The notes below the pieces were generated by a model. It was not told the DNA's origin. It saw only the letters and a program-made list of their open reading frames with translations, and did no database searches. DNA of 64,000 nt from Erodium maritimum. Its lineage: Eukaryota; Streptophyta; Magnoliopsida; Geraniales; Geraniaceae. The position numbers and the translations under genes are program-made. The stretch covers positions 37,563,932-37,627,931 of the forward strand of contig OY997596.1 in assembly GCA_963921825.1 (NCBI GenBank), given 5' to 3'. This document shows positions 34,259-46,143 of this stretch, piece by piece; position 1 is the stretch's first letter, and every line of letters starts with the position of its first letter.

Positions 34259-37010
34259 CTGAGGTGATTATTCTAGTTTTTTTCGTGTAAATCCGAAATT
34301 ATGCTTCAATCGATTGAAAATTAATGTTTTTATACAATTTGGTTCTAAGATCTCAAATCTGCTGGTATATTATTGGGAATATTCAAATTCGCCTCTGGTT
34401 ATGTGGATTGGTGTCTGTGTTAGGGTTTCCAAATGTTGAATAGATAGGTTGTATGTGAAACTTTCAGAATTTCTTAAGATTCTATAATTATTTGTGTTCA
34501 GATGCTTTGATTGGTATTTATATAGGGGGGAATTAATTAAATTCGGGGTAGTTGATAGATTGATTGTGTTGGAACTTGGAAGATGATTCCGTATTTTTGG
34601 TTTCTTATGGAATTTCTTGCAAGAAAGTGAGAGAACAGTCCTAGGTAATTTGTCACCAATGAGAAGGTGGTTGAACCGGTAAAGTCTTTAGCATATGGGT
34701 TATAATCCGTAAATGTGAACCTTTTACTTGATAGAGTTTAATCCATCACTTCAGTTATTTAGCTCTGGGGGGAAGGATGATGATGAGAAGATGGGTAATT
34801 ATCATCTGCATATAACTTTTGTTATATTTTGTGCCACAATTGTGTTTGGTCAATAATAATTCTGAAATTTGGTCCATAAAGTGACATACTTGATCAACTA
34901 ACAGGGAACCCAGTTCAATTATGATTGCTTGCATATATTTGATAGAGGAGCTTAGTTTTGTGGCTGTGGTGAATCAAAATATTTAGTTCATAAATATATT
35001 TGTTGATATAAACATTTCTTGCTATAAAGAGCTTTTAGGTTTCTGAACTTCATCAGTTCTTGAATGGGGATGAAGAATAGATTTGATAGTTGATAAAAAT
35101 GGTTTTCTTGTAAAGAGAATTTTGTAGCTTGAGCACTTCTTGCAAATGTAGAGGTATATTGAACCAGATTTCAACTTCTGACTTGGATGGGTGCGATTTG
35201 AAATTTGAACTATTGCTTCACATATGGCTGTAGGGTTCTGGTAGAAACATTTATTGCTATTAGAATATTTAACATTTGAGATTCCCTTGGTTTTAAAAGG
35301 TAATTTTATAATAGCATTGATAGTTAAGAGGTTGGTTGCATGAAATAACAATGTCGAAGCCTTGCAGAAAAATCGTTTTCCTGTAAAATAGTTCTTTTAA
35401 GTTAACCTCTTGTAAACTCAAAGATTTAGTCTATAAACCAGGCCCTATCCCATAAATAATGTGTTTTGAAAATTTTGTTATTCTATTGGCGGTAGTTAAA
35501 AATGAGAGAAAATTGAACCATGGCATGGCTTCTTTTTGGGCAATGTGGAACTCAGATTTATTTTTGTATATGCGAAGAGTGGTTACATGGCTCTAATACC
35601 ATGTGAACGATTGTATATGTTTATTGACATTGGAACTTAATGTCTAGAAGTATAAGAGAGGTCTCTATCTGATAGGTAAAACAAGTTGCCACAACACCTT
35701 TGCAATATCCTCCTCGTGGAGCCTTCCTATAGACTGACTGTTTGCCACGCGCCACAGTCATCTAAGTGAAGCAATTATGCAATCAATCATGCCAGCCTTG
35801 TCAGCTTACTGGCCTCTCTCGTTTGTAAACTTCATTACATTTAGTGGAGGATGTTGGAGACATTCAATTAGAAATCTATTTCTTTTACCAATGATTAAGA
35901 TCGGCCTTTCGGTTGTGGAGCCCTACATGATATATGTAGCCTAACTTAAAAAAAAATGGTATCAGACATAATTTGGTGGGTCAGCCACCTGTTTGTATAT
36001 TCTTCTTTCACTTGTGAGACCTACGAGTGAGGAGTGTCGAAATGTCCTACACTTAAAGAATGTGGATTAAGTGATAACTAGATATACTAGTTGGACCATG
36101 CAGCAGATAGCTTAAACTTTTGGGTTGGAGTAAGTTTAACTATTTTCTATTAATCAAATTTCATCAATATTGAATAAGTTCATTGACAACAACTTAATCT
36201 CTTCAATATGTGTTATTTTAATCTTTAGGCTATAAAAGATTATTACAAGTGGTATTTCCTGTTGTTGGGTAGCTGGTTGGAAGTTGCAACCTATTGCAAC
36301 AATGTTAAACAAATTAACTTTTATGATGTTATTTCAGCTGGGTGGCTGACTAGGTTGATTTGTTTGTCTTGTGTTAGTAGTCTTTTCTTTTAAAATATTA
36401 TTGTGCCTGTCCTCTATATATTTTTAGGTGTAGTTGGACACTAGCATGTTTGAGCCTCGATAATATGTTGTCTTTTTTAGCAGGAAATTGAATTTAGGTT
36501 TGGTGGAAGCGACATGGAAGCATAAGGAATTGGGTTGAGAAACTAAATAAAGAAAAAGCGACATGGAAGCGACATGGTTAGTGAATTGTTTTGGGCAGTG
36601 GAAATATGAAATGTGGTATTGAGTTGAATGGTTACTGAACTGTTACATGGTTGTAGTATTTAAGTGACACTTTTGTTTCTTCCTTGATGATGCAATGATG
36701 GTCATCTTGTAGGATATTGTTTCTGATGCTGTAAAGTAACTAGTTGATGACCAGCCTCTGTAACTAATATGTAGGCTTTTCTGGGTGATATGTATGCATG
36801 GACTTGACTATTTCTGATGAATGTCTAAATGCAGGCATCATGGGCAGTTCAGCCATTGAGCCTTGTTTCATTTTTGGACTACAAATTTCATAATTAATAG
36901 GTAAGGAAAGTAGAAGCATGACTTATTATTGATACTGATATTTGAATTGTATTCCCTGTATATGGAATGAGGCAGGTTTCAGTAGGGGGTAAAAATGCCA
37001 GGATTTTCGT
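34259..37010. other. AT-rich DNA downstream of INH3
   Basis: About 2.75 kb without a credible coding frame. It begins with the INH3 3' UTR. A small block at about 36836-36900 is bounded by an acceptor (TAAATGCAG) and a donor (AATAGGTAAGG), so it could be a non-coding exon. Near 35590 and 35960 there are TAATACCATG and TGGTATCAGA, like primer-binding-site phrases of plant LTR elements, but I could not bound an element. Confidence 0.4.
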
Positions 37011-37017
37011 ACACTAA

Positions 37018-37150
37018 ATTTTAGGGGTTATTTACGATAAGACACCCTAATGTTTCGTCCACGAACGATAAGGTACCCTAATGAATTTTTTGTCCGATAA
37101 GGTACCCTAATGATTCGTCCACGAACGATTTGGTTTAATGCTGTTAAAAA
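37018..37150 (+). mobile_element. Lone end related to MULE family A
   Basis: Contains AATGTTTCGTCCACGAACGATAAGG and later GATTCGTCCACGAACGATTTGG, sharing GTTTCGTCCACRAACGA with family A, plus two copies of GATAAGGTACCCTAATGA. The mirrored partner end was not found, so it is a truncated element or a distant relative. Confidence 0.4.
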
Positions 37151-37499
37151 ACTAACAGAATCCCATACACGAGTTTTAAATCATCTTCAAATTCTCCTAA
37201 AGGTTAGACATTTAAGTTTATTTTGGTTACCTATTTTTTCTCTCCATTGGGATTAATCATCCAAGACGATTAAGTTCTTTCAAGGAGGTTTATTAACGCT
37301 CTTTTTTTTTGGTTTACAAAAGTACATCCTACAAGCCATTCGTTATCAATAACACGTTGTTATCTTTCGTTATTCATCAAAAACCTCAGCATCAAAGATA
37401 AAAAAGTCTCATCTACCCATTTTTATTCATTAGACACCCTGAAGATCATGCTTGCAACCATGAAAAACAGAGAAAATGGTTATAGAATCTCTTTGGAAA

Positions 37500-37870
37500 A
37501 TTTGTTCCAAATTTAATTGACAGAACCTCAACTCTCTACATTTGTCTCAGAACCACAGTATATGTTCTCACCTATCTTCTCTTCACTCAAATAGTAGGTT
37601 CAGTTGTTTATTTGGTTACCCTGCATTGTCCCGGACTATGGGAAATGTCCGTAGGATCAATTTTTGGAACAATCCTTGGTTGGGGGAATTTGCACTTCAA
37701 TTTTCTTTCGGAAGACTTTACCTATTGAGCAACTAAACACTGATAGAATCTGTCAAATTTGAAAAGAAGGTACTTGATTTATCGGATTCAGTAGAAAATT
37801 GAGGGGCTGAGAAAAAGGAGTCTTTAAAACACTGTCTTCTTCTCAATCAAGTCATCATTTCGGGTCTGGG
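37500..37870 (+). pseudogene. LINE ORF2 fragment
   Basis: A short frame ending RRINFWNNPWLGEFALQFSF then GRLYLLSN matches the region just before the zinc-binding domain of LINE ORF2 proteins (compare IFFWEDIWLTEIPLKFIFQRLY in the LINE at 28.9 kb). The flanks carry stops. No tail or target duplication was seen. Confidence 0.6.
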
Positions 37871-39298
37871 CAGCGAGACTCTCGAGAAGCCGAAACCGGG
37901 AGTGAATGGGGTTCTATTGGACGGAACTAGGTCGAGCATGACCATTGGATGGTCGATATTCCGAGTTAAACCGGTTTTTTTAGTCATGACGAGTTTGGAA
38001 CCGTTTTGACGAACTCAAAAATCAAATGTTCAAAAGTTTCAATTTTAAACTGTTTCGATAAACCGAGTATCAAAAAATTTCGAAACTTGGTTATTAATTA
38101 AAACCGGAAAATCACATGATGTTTGATAACATGGTTGTTTGATGACACGATGTGTGATGTGATGTTGGTATGGTGCACATAATAACCCCGAGCTTGATTT
38201 AATTATTTATCACTTTTCACGGCCTGTGAGCCGTTAAAGTTAGTGCGTAATTATTTTTTCGAGGTGTGGTCGTCGTACCACTTATATGTAAAATTTATTA
38301 ATTCCTGACCTGCGAGTCGTGTTTTCAATTGTAATTTTTTGCTCAAGACGAAGAAAGGGTGAAAAGGTCAATTGGTGGCTTTTCGGGTGTTCACATCGTC
38401 TTAGAGTCGGTGGAGCTCAAGAAGTTATAAGTGGGAGTTAGTTTAGGGGGCTATTATGTGCACATTTATCGATTTATGATTGGTTTAGTTTTTGCATGAT
38501 TAATTCTATGAGTTTTAGAATTGCATGCTTCACTTTAATTACTGAGCGTATCACCTCACATGCAAAGATAAAATTTGTTTTTGATCCTTGTTTCTGAGCC
38601 CTTAGAATCGTCATTACATTGGATGTAGTTGACGTGTTCGAAAGAAGAATGACATTGGATGTAATTGGAGGCATCATTACATTTGGAATGTAGTTTATAT
38701 GCTCATCGCATCTAGGATGTGCCAAAGTTTAAAACACAACCGGACAAGTAAAAACGGGTCATGTGAGATACCTCCCAGGTTCTCAGCACCTTAATACCTT
38801 CTCGTCTTATGGGTGTCGTGCGCCTTCGCGGAGCATCCATGGGAAGGCGGGGTAATAAGTTTGGACGACATATGCGGGTGTCGTGCGCCTTAGCGGAGCA
38901 CCTACATAGTGTCGGGTCATAGTCAAGAAATGGTGGACCCGACTACGATTCTCAGCCAGGGTTGAGCTAGGGTATCAGATATGGTAAGCCGTGTACATAT
39001 GTACATACTCTAGCCAAGAGCCACATGGGATGTGATCGGACGAGGTCCGACCTATATAGCTTGATTGAGTGGTGAGCCTTAGTTCAGCTCAGTCGAGTGA
39101 ATCAAGGTTCTTGGTTCTTTGATTTTAAATCAAATGGTTGGTGTTTGAACTAGATCTTCTAGAAAATTTATTTAGTTTACTGATTAAATTTTGTCTGTCA
39201 TATAGATCAAATGGCAAGTAAACAGTAGTTTGTCATTAAAAATCATAATTGACAGGGTCAAGCTTAATGAGACAAACTATCTGGACTAGTGTAGATAT
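37871..39298. other. Probable LTR/leader of a decayed retroelement
   Basis: No protein is encoded. The block holds two direct copies of GGGTGTCGTGCGCCTTNGCGGAGC (about 38812 and 38876) and sits directly upstream of copia gag sequence. An LTR or untranslated leader is the simplest reading, but I could not define ends or a second LTR. Confidence 0.4.
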
Positions 39299-41590
39299 AT
39301 GAGGATAGTTCTCAAATTCAAACACAAAAGATATTTTATTGACAAGGCTATCCCTCATTTCCAGAAAATCAAGAGGCATCTCAAACATCTTAATGGACTG
39401 GGTCTTAAAATAGAATCAGAGATGGCAGCAGATAGGTTTCTGTGCTCCCTTCCTCGTGTGTATGTTGAGTTCATCATGAACTGTCACATGCACGATATGG
39501 ATAAGACTATATCAGAGTTACATGGCACGTTTATAATTGATGAGAAGAATATCAAGGATCTGGAATACAAGGATATTCAGATGGTCAGAAAGGGATCTGG
39601 TTTCAATAAGGAAACTAGTAGTGGCAAGGGCAAGGCTCATGCGCACTTGGCGTAAAAGATGAGACATTTGATCGCTCCAAAACCTCCTAGGACCGAGGGT
39701 CCTTAAGGAAGGCTACGAAGGATGAGACTGTCTACATATACTATTTGAAGCCTGGTCAACGGAAAAAGGGATTGCGGGAAAAACCATGATGATTTGAAGA
39801 AGGGCGGTGGGACTGCGCCTTCATCATGTATTAACTTTCTAGAGCTACCTCTCTCTACTTCCAAAGATTCATGGGTATTGGATACCAGAGCTGAATCTCA
39901 CATGTGCACTAACGTACAGTGGTTGGACAGTAGGAGAAGCTTGGAGAAGAACGAAGTGGACCTTAGAATGGGCAACAATATAAGGGTTGTGACGACTATA
40001 GTAGGATCCACGAGTCTTCCTTTTCCAAGTAGCCTTGTTTTGTACTAAAAAATATATATTGCATACCTAATTTTAATAGGAACATTATATTTGTATCCAT
40101 TTTAGACATCGAGTGATATAGTTTTGATATTAGAAATACAGTTTTCAATATTCTATGCAATAATATGTTGTACGTTTGTGATGACATGGTTGGAGGATTG
40201 TACATATTAGATATGGGTAACAATGCCTCAAGCTCTATTTATAAAGTTAATACCAAGAGGTCTAAATTCGACGATTTAAACTGAAACTCTTATAATGCAC
40301 TATCGTTAAGGTTGCATAAACAAAAAATGCATATCAGCACTTCAGAAGTGCAGACTTTTAAGTCCATTCGAATTTCATTCGATTGATATGTGTGAGGCTT
40401 GTTGATGGGAGAAATGACTAAAGCGCCCTTCATCGGTTGCGGTGAAAGGGCGGTGAATTATTGGGGCCGATACACTCGGATGTGTGTAGATCAATAAGTT
40501 CGCTTTCCAGGAGGGGTTTTAGCTACTTTATCACATTTACTAATGATTACAGTAAATATGGTTATATCTATTTGATGAGACATAGGTCTGAAACTTTTGA
40601 TAAATTCAAAGAGTTTAAGACTGAAGTAGAAAACCAACTCGGGAAAGGTATTAAGGCACTTCGATTGGATTGAGGTGGAAAATACTTGACCACGAAGTTT
40701 TTAGATCATTTAAAAGAAAATGAGATCCTTTTGGAATGGACTCCTCACGAGACACTGTAGTTGAAAGGTGTTCCGAATAGAGAAATCGGACATTGTTAGA
40801 AAATGGTCCATTCCATGATCAGTTGGACTGATTTCCCAATTTCTTTATGTGGTTATGCTCTGTAGAAGGACGTGTTCATAGTGAATCGGGCTCTATCGAA
40901 GGGTGTGGAAGGGACACCATTTTGGAAATGGTACGGGAAGAAACCCGTTTCGACCTTCTTGAAGATTTGGGTTTGCGAGGCTTATGTGAAACGTTTGGTT
41001 TCGACTAAGCTCGAACCAAGATATGAGAAATGCATCTTCGTGAGGTATCCAAAAGAAAAAAAGGGGATACCACTACTACAAACCCAGTGAGAACATGGTG
41101 TTCGTCGCTCGGGGTAGGGTCTTTATGAAAAAGGGAATTTGTTTACAAATACGTTAGTGGGAGGAATGTACATCTAGAAGAAATTCAAGATGGTACAGAT
41201 CCATCTGAACCTCCTAGTAGAGGAGCTAGAAATGGTCGTAGAGCAGGAACCAGTCCCTGTAGCAATTCCTGAAGGTTCAAGGCGATCTCGAAGGATCAGT
41301 CGTCCACTTCCGAGATATGGTTATATTGTGTCTGGAGGTGAGAGTGAGTTAATGGTGGATCATGAGGATCCAGCCACCTTTTAGGAAGCCGTGGATGGAC
41401 ACGACTCCGAGTGGTAGATGGGAGACATGAGGAAGGAAATGCAGTCCATGTCGGACAACCAAGTCTGGGAACTAGTTGATCCCATCGATGGTGTGAGGAC
41501 CATCAGATGCAAGTGGATCTTCAAGGTGAAGATGGACATAGACGTCAGACCTCATACCTACAAAGCCCGATTGGTTGCAAAAGGTTATCC
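39299..41590 (+). pseudogene. Second copia retrotransposon, decayed gag-pol
   Basis: In order: copia gag (UBN2 type), FQKIKRHLKHLNGLGLKIES and DRFLCSLPRVYVEFIMN (39299-39655); protease WVLDTRAESHMCTN (39863-), where the usual LDTG is LDTR; integrase core HSDVCRSISS, YFITFTNDYSKYGYIYLMRH and ALRLD (40461-40673), where a stop replaces the residue after the second Asp; integrase end VNRALSKGVEGTPFWKWYGKKP (40872-); and the start of reverse transcriptase MQSMSDNQVWELVDP and IRCKWIFKVKMD (41418-41590). Several stops and frameshifts occur. The reverse transcriptase is cut off at about 41590 by LINE sequence. Plus strand, unlike the copia element at 9-15 kb. Confidence 0.87.
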
Positions 41591-42672
41591 CCTATCCAAG
41601 AGATGTTGAGGCGTTAGAGGAGATGAGGGTCCATTTGATTGGGGTTCGTCTGGTGCAAGAGCGCCCTGATTCGTTGGTTTGGTTCTGGGATTCGCGTGGT
41701 TTCTCTACAGCTAGAGCTTTCAGGTTGTCGCTGTTTGGGTGGACCATGAGACCGCACCTTGGGCTTTTATGATCTGGTCTGCCCCAGTTCCTCCCAAGAT
41801 CCATTTGTTCGCCTGGTTGTTTGCTCATGAGGGGGTTCCCACTATTTCCTTCTTGGTGGATATGGGTGTGTCGAGTCCGTTGGCCCGGTGGAGGTGTGTG
41901 TTGTGTGGTTCCAGAGGGGAGGACTCTAGGCACTTGTTTGTCGCTTACCCGTGGATGTGGAGGGTTTGGTCTCTATTCTTGGGATGGTGGGGAGTTGTTG
42001 GTGTTCTTCCGCTGTTGCCAGCTCTTTTTCTTGAGTCCTGGACCTCTCTGGTGTGGCTGAGGAGGGTCAGGTCTGAGTGGACATGTATCGGGCTGTTGTG
42101 TATTTGATATATTTGGCTAGAGCGCAACCGCCGTGTCTTTTCAGTGTCCGCTGCTATTGAACCAAGCATCCTTCTAGCTAGAGTTCAACATGGGTCCTCC
42201 TCTAGCTTGAGAGCGGCTGGTCGTCAGTTTACCTTCCTCGAGTGGATCGAGTCTCCGGCCTCCGCGCCGACTAGGAGCGCCTAGGAGCTTCTAAGGTTGA
42301 GTATCATGTTTGAGGAGTACAACACTTTGTCCCCCGGTCCTTTATTGATGGTTTCACTGGCCAGGTCTGGTGAGTGCTTGTTTATGAGTCGTTTTGGGGT
42401 TGTTTTATCTTGGTGAGGTCTGGTGAGTACTTGTTCCGGGATTACTTTTGGGGCCGATATGCCCGTTTTCGGGTGGAGGAGCACGGATCACTTAGCCTTC
42501 TTGAGGCCAGAGGATCCACCCGTCGGTCCCCTATGGCACTGTTCATTAGTCCGATCAAGGTTGCCCGATCGGTCTTATGAGGCACCGTTTGCTAGTCTGG
42601 TGGGTTTGTGGTTGTTGTGGTGGACCAGGGTAGTTGTTATCTATTGTTTTCCTTGTTTCTTTTGCCTGTTTG
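41590..42672 (+). mobile_element. 5'-truncated LINE fragment (ORF2 end and 3' UTR)
   Basis: Begins inside the copia reverse transcriptase and encodes a LINE ORF2 tail: PDSLVWFWDSRGFSTARAFR, a frame break, then WSAPVPPKIHLFAWLFAHEG and zinc-binding CVLCGSRGEDSRHLFVAYPW (about 41760-41960). About 550 bp of 3' UTR follow and stop at the CACTA-like array. No poly-A tail is seen at that border. Confidence 0.75.
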
Positions 42673-43383
42673 CACTACTGCTGATCTTGACCTGGGTGAC
42701 GGATCAGATCCGTCACCCAGGTTAGCTTATCCGTCGGCCTGGATCTTGGCTGACGGATACATCCGTCGGCCTGGATCTTGGCTCACGGATACATCCGTCG
42801 GCCAAGATCCGTCGGCCAGGTCTCGTCGGCCAAGTATTTGGCCGACGGATACAACAATCCATCGGTAGGCTGAGCAATGGCCCGACGGATCCCATCTATC
42901 AGCCAAAAATGATCACCTTAGTCACGGATTCGATCCGTCAGTCTGCTTCGGTGACCCTGCCGACGGGTATCATCCGTCAGGCAGGAATTTCCACCTGGCC
43001 GACATATCGGACCCGTCGGCAAGGTGTAACTTCTTTCCTGACGTATGATACCCGTCGCAAGGTGATATGGCTTGCTTGACGGACGATACCCGTCGGCAGG
43101 GTGATATGGCTTGCCTGATGGATCATACCCGTCGGCAAGGTGGAATATCTTGGCAGGCGGATCACTCCCGTCAGGCAAGTGTTTACACCATGCCGACGGG
43201 TCATACCCGTCAGGCAAGTGTTTACACCATGTCGACGGGTGCCATCCGTCAGGCAAGACTTCCACCCTGCCGACGGTTGCAATATGTCGGTCAAGGTTTA
43301 CCACCCTGCCGACGGGTGCGATCTGTCGGCCAGGTGGAATCCTGTCCGACGGATGTAGATGCTTGTATCCGTCAGCCAAGTTT
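42673..43383. repeat. CACTA-like subterminal repeat array
   Basis: Starts CACTACTGCTGATCTTGACC, like the terminal repeat of En/Spm (CACTA) transposons, and goes on with over twenty copies in both orientations of a core CCGACGG/CCGTCGG set in units such as GACGGATACATCCGTCGGCC and GACGGGTCATACCCGTCAGG. Many units are small palindromes. The long frames through it on both strands are products of the repetition. I did not find the opposite CACTA end or a CACTA transposase, so the class is inferred from the end sequence and the array style. Confidence 0.6.
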
Positions 43384-44788
43384 GAGTAGAAAAAACAAAA
43401 TGTTTCAAAATTCATGCACCCAACCGTGCAGTAAAATGTACCTGTTCTTGTACCATCCAAACCGTAATAACAACAAGCACACATACAAACCATAAACACG
43501 GCAACCAAACATCCAACCGACATTATCAAATATAGTAGTTCTAAATAAGTTTATCAGTGCACAGAACATAAAAAGTTATCAGTTCAGGTATCCAAATGAA
43601 ACTATGTATCTAAAAATGAATATTGAATAATATCAGTATTGTCTTATTGGAAGGAAAACATGACATGTATTAACATCTGATGCTAGAATGTTTTGGCTTT
43701 GTACTAAAATGTTTAATGAAAAACAAGATCATTTATCGAAGAATAATGCATGAAGTTCATGGACTAGAAGCATGAGTCTCGTAGAGTTCGAAAATATTGA
43801 AATTTAGAAATACTATTATACACTATAAAATATGAAAGTATTGTAAGAAACCAAGAGTAATTTGACCAAAATACAAGTCAAAAGAAAGAGAAGCTATTCA
43901 AAAAATATTGCAATAAGAAGGGGTATTGCGAAAATTTCATTTCATGATCAAACAAGACAATAAATAAAATTGAATTTATATACCTATTACATATAGTTGT
44001 ATTATTCAAACTCCTGGGAAATGATTCACTCATAAGAGATGGAGATGCTCAACGGAGAGGAAAGACTAGAGGTCATAAATATGAATGATTATTTGTTTCT
44101 GATTCTTTAGTCTTAAGTTTGTTTATAAACTTCTTTAACATTTAGAAAGCAATAATAGTTAAATGAACTTGGGCATATATCCTAAGATAATCTAAAGAAT
44201 GTGTTGGACTTGTCCTATCTTGTTTTATCCGTTAACCGGTGAGTTTCGATACTGAATGTCGTTGGTTCTTGAAAATTCTCAGCTATCTATTATCTTGCGA
44301 CGTTAGTGTCGATTATGAATTTTCTTATTTTCGTTTATATTTTATTGATCCTAGTTATAACTTATATTTAGTATTTAGAAAAGATTTTAAATATGGAAAT
44401 TTCTAGAACTTGATGATAAAGCGAGTCATACACGACGTCGCATATAAGCTAATATAATTTGATGTAGCTATATAGAATTATATTGAACCTATCATATTTG
44501 AACTTGGCATGAATGTATCTTATCTATAGATAAATGTGAATCCTTAAACTTTTGAATTCTTGTATAGAATTTTAAACGGTAAATCTTATCCTCCAGGTTA
44601 TCTTGTTAGAAATTAATCTCTACCATCCATTTTGGATTGTAAGTGTTATAAGTAGATGTTGAAGCTCATTTTTTTGAATATCATATAGTATAATCTTTCT
44701 ATATGAATAATTTTACTCATTTTTCTATTATATTCTTTCATAGGAAAAAAGGCATCGATCAAACTCTCGCTTTAGGCCTCAATAATGA
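43384..44788. other. AT-rich DNA, nothing recognised
   Basis: No gene, tail or bounded inverted repeat found. It could be interior DNA of the CACTA-like element to the left or the upstream region of the frame to the right. Confidence 0.4.
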
Positions 44789-44800
44789 TTGGGCCGACCC

Positions 44801-45377
44801 TGCATGAACTACACATATCACGATGAGGTTCATTTGACATCTATCGTCATGGATAAAGAGGTCATTAGGGAGATTTTCAGGCGAATAGGTGATACGGGTG
44901 TGTACCATGATTACGATTTTCAGCCAACGAATGATGAAGTTTTGGAAATGCAAAATTTATGGCTACCTTCTCGATTTACCCCTGAAACCATGATATTTTT
45001 CTGGATATGGCAGCACCGTCGGCACGATATATATTTTAAAGAGATTTGGTCTTGTACAGAATATTTCAGAAAGATGTTTCAGTTGGCAAGAGATGTTATC
45101 CCAAGGCTAGATCGAGCACTAGAGCACTTGTGTCTAGGCTGCGTGAGGAAGCTGGAGGTGGATGAACTAAGGGAATTGGTTCGTAACACACTAAGTAAGC
45201 GATGTGCAGTCATCCATAGAGAAGTTATTAAAAAAGTATCGGAACTTGCTGAAATAAACTTAAGATAGCGTATCGAGGCAGACAGATCTACTACACTTCT
45301 CCATGCTGCTCAGAACTGCCAACATGCAGGAATGGTATATCTCAGCGAAAAAGCATATATTGTGGATGAACTCAAGT
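44801..45377 (+). CDS. Unidentified protein, possible exon
   Basis: An open frame runs to a stop at 45266-45268 (MNYTYHDEVHLTSIVMDKE at the start). It has ordinary, non-repetitive composition: RIGDTGVYHDYDFQPTNDE, PETMIFFWIWQHRRHDIYFK, RALEHLCLGCVRKLEVDELR. I do not recognise the family. After the stop the same frame goes on sensibly (RIEADRSTTLLHAAQNCQHA and VDELK) to a donor GTGAGT at 45376, so the stop may be a pseudogene mutation. A possible next exon starts at about 46132 after TTTTACAG, and its coding frame would be QLRS; a LINE derivative is inserted just there. Gene, domesticated element or pseudogene cannot be decided from sequence alone. Confidence 0.35.
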
Positions 45378-46131
45378 GAGTATCTTTTCAAATTTTATTC
45401 TCTGTTTCAGACCATCAGAGTGATGCCTATTTTGCTTTGGTGAATTGTGAGTCTAGATAAGTGTGTCTAGATCATCCGGTCTATCTTGAGAACATAGTAC
45501 TCTTACTTAGATGTTTTTTTTTCCATAGTTCATGTTTCTTTAAGCAGGCATGCAACTTTTCAAACACATATGTCAGATTCTGTTATATGGATTCATGTGT
45601 ACATCAAATAGCATTTATATGATGTTTTATTATAGAATGGTAGTTTCGACTTTTCACTTATCATGTTAACGAAATCGTTAATTGAAACGGTTCATATCAG
45701 GTTTTGTAAAAGTTCCAACCTCTCGTGTATGGAACTGGAACGAAACGTTGCCTTGGGTTAGGACTTGATAATGAAACGTTCAAAAAAATTAAGAACCAGA
45801 GTTTCCCCTTCATTATATGGTCCATGATGTACTTCAAATAGCAGTACTGGATTTTAATCGTTCTTCTGTGCATAGTCTCTTTGCTGTATATTAAAAAATG
45901 TGGTCTCTCACGGAACTAAATACTTTTTGTCATCTACCTATGTGAATTTGAATACCTGGACTGACAAATAAGCTCCACAACCCATCATGAATATATATAT
46001 ATCCGTAAGATAATATGATTAAATTCTCTAAGGAGGTTAATGGAGTTGTCAATTCCACCTAACTTAAAATTGGGTCGGTTATCTTAAATTACTAGAAATA
46101 TCCACAATCACCATTTGTGTGGTTTTACAGA
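45378..46131. other. AT-rich stretch, possible intron
   Basis: Begins with a donor-like GTGAGT and ends GGTTTTACAG. If the exon at 44801-45377 is real, this would be its intron. No other feature seen. Confidence 0.35.
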
Positions 46132-46143
46132 CAGTTACGCTCA

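Noticed and set aside
42918..43529. 203-residue frame through the GACGG array
   Set aside because: Produced by short tandem palindromes; the frames on both strands are repetitive with no protein-like features.
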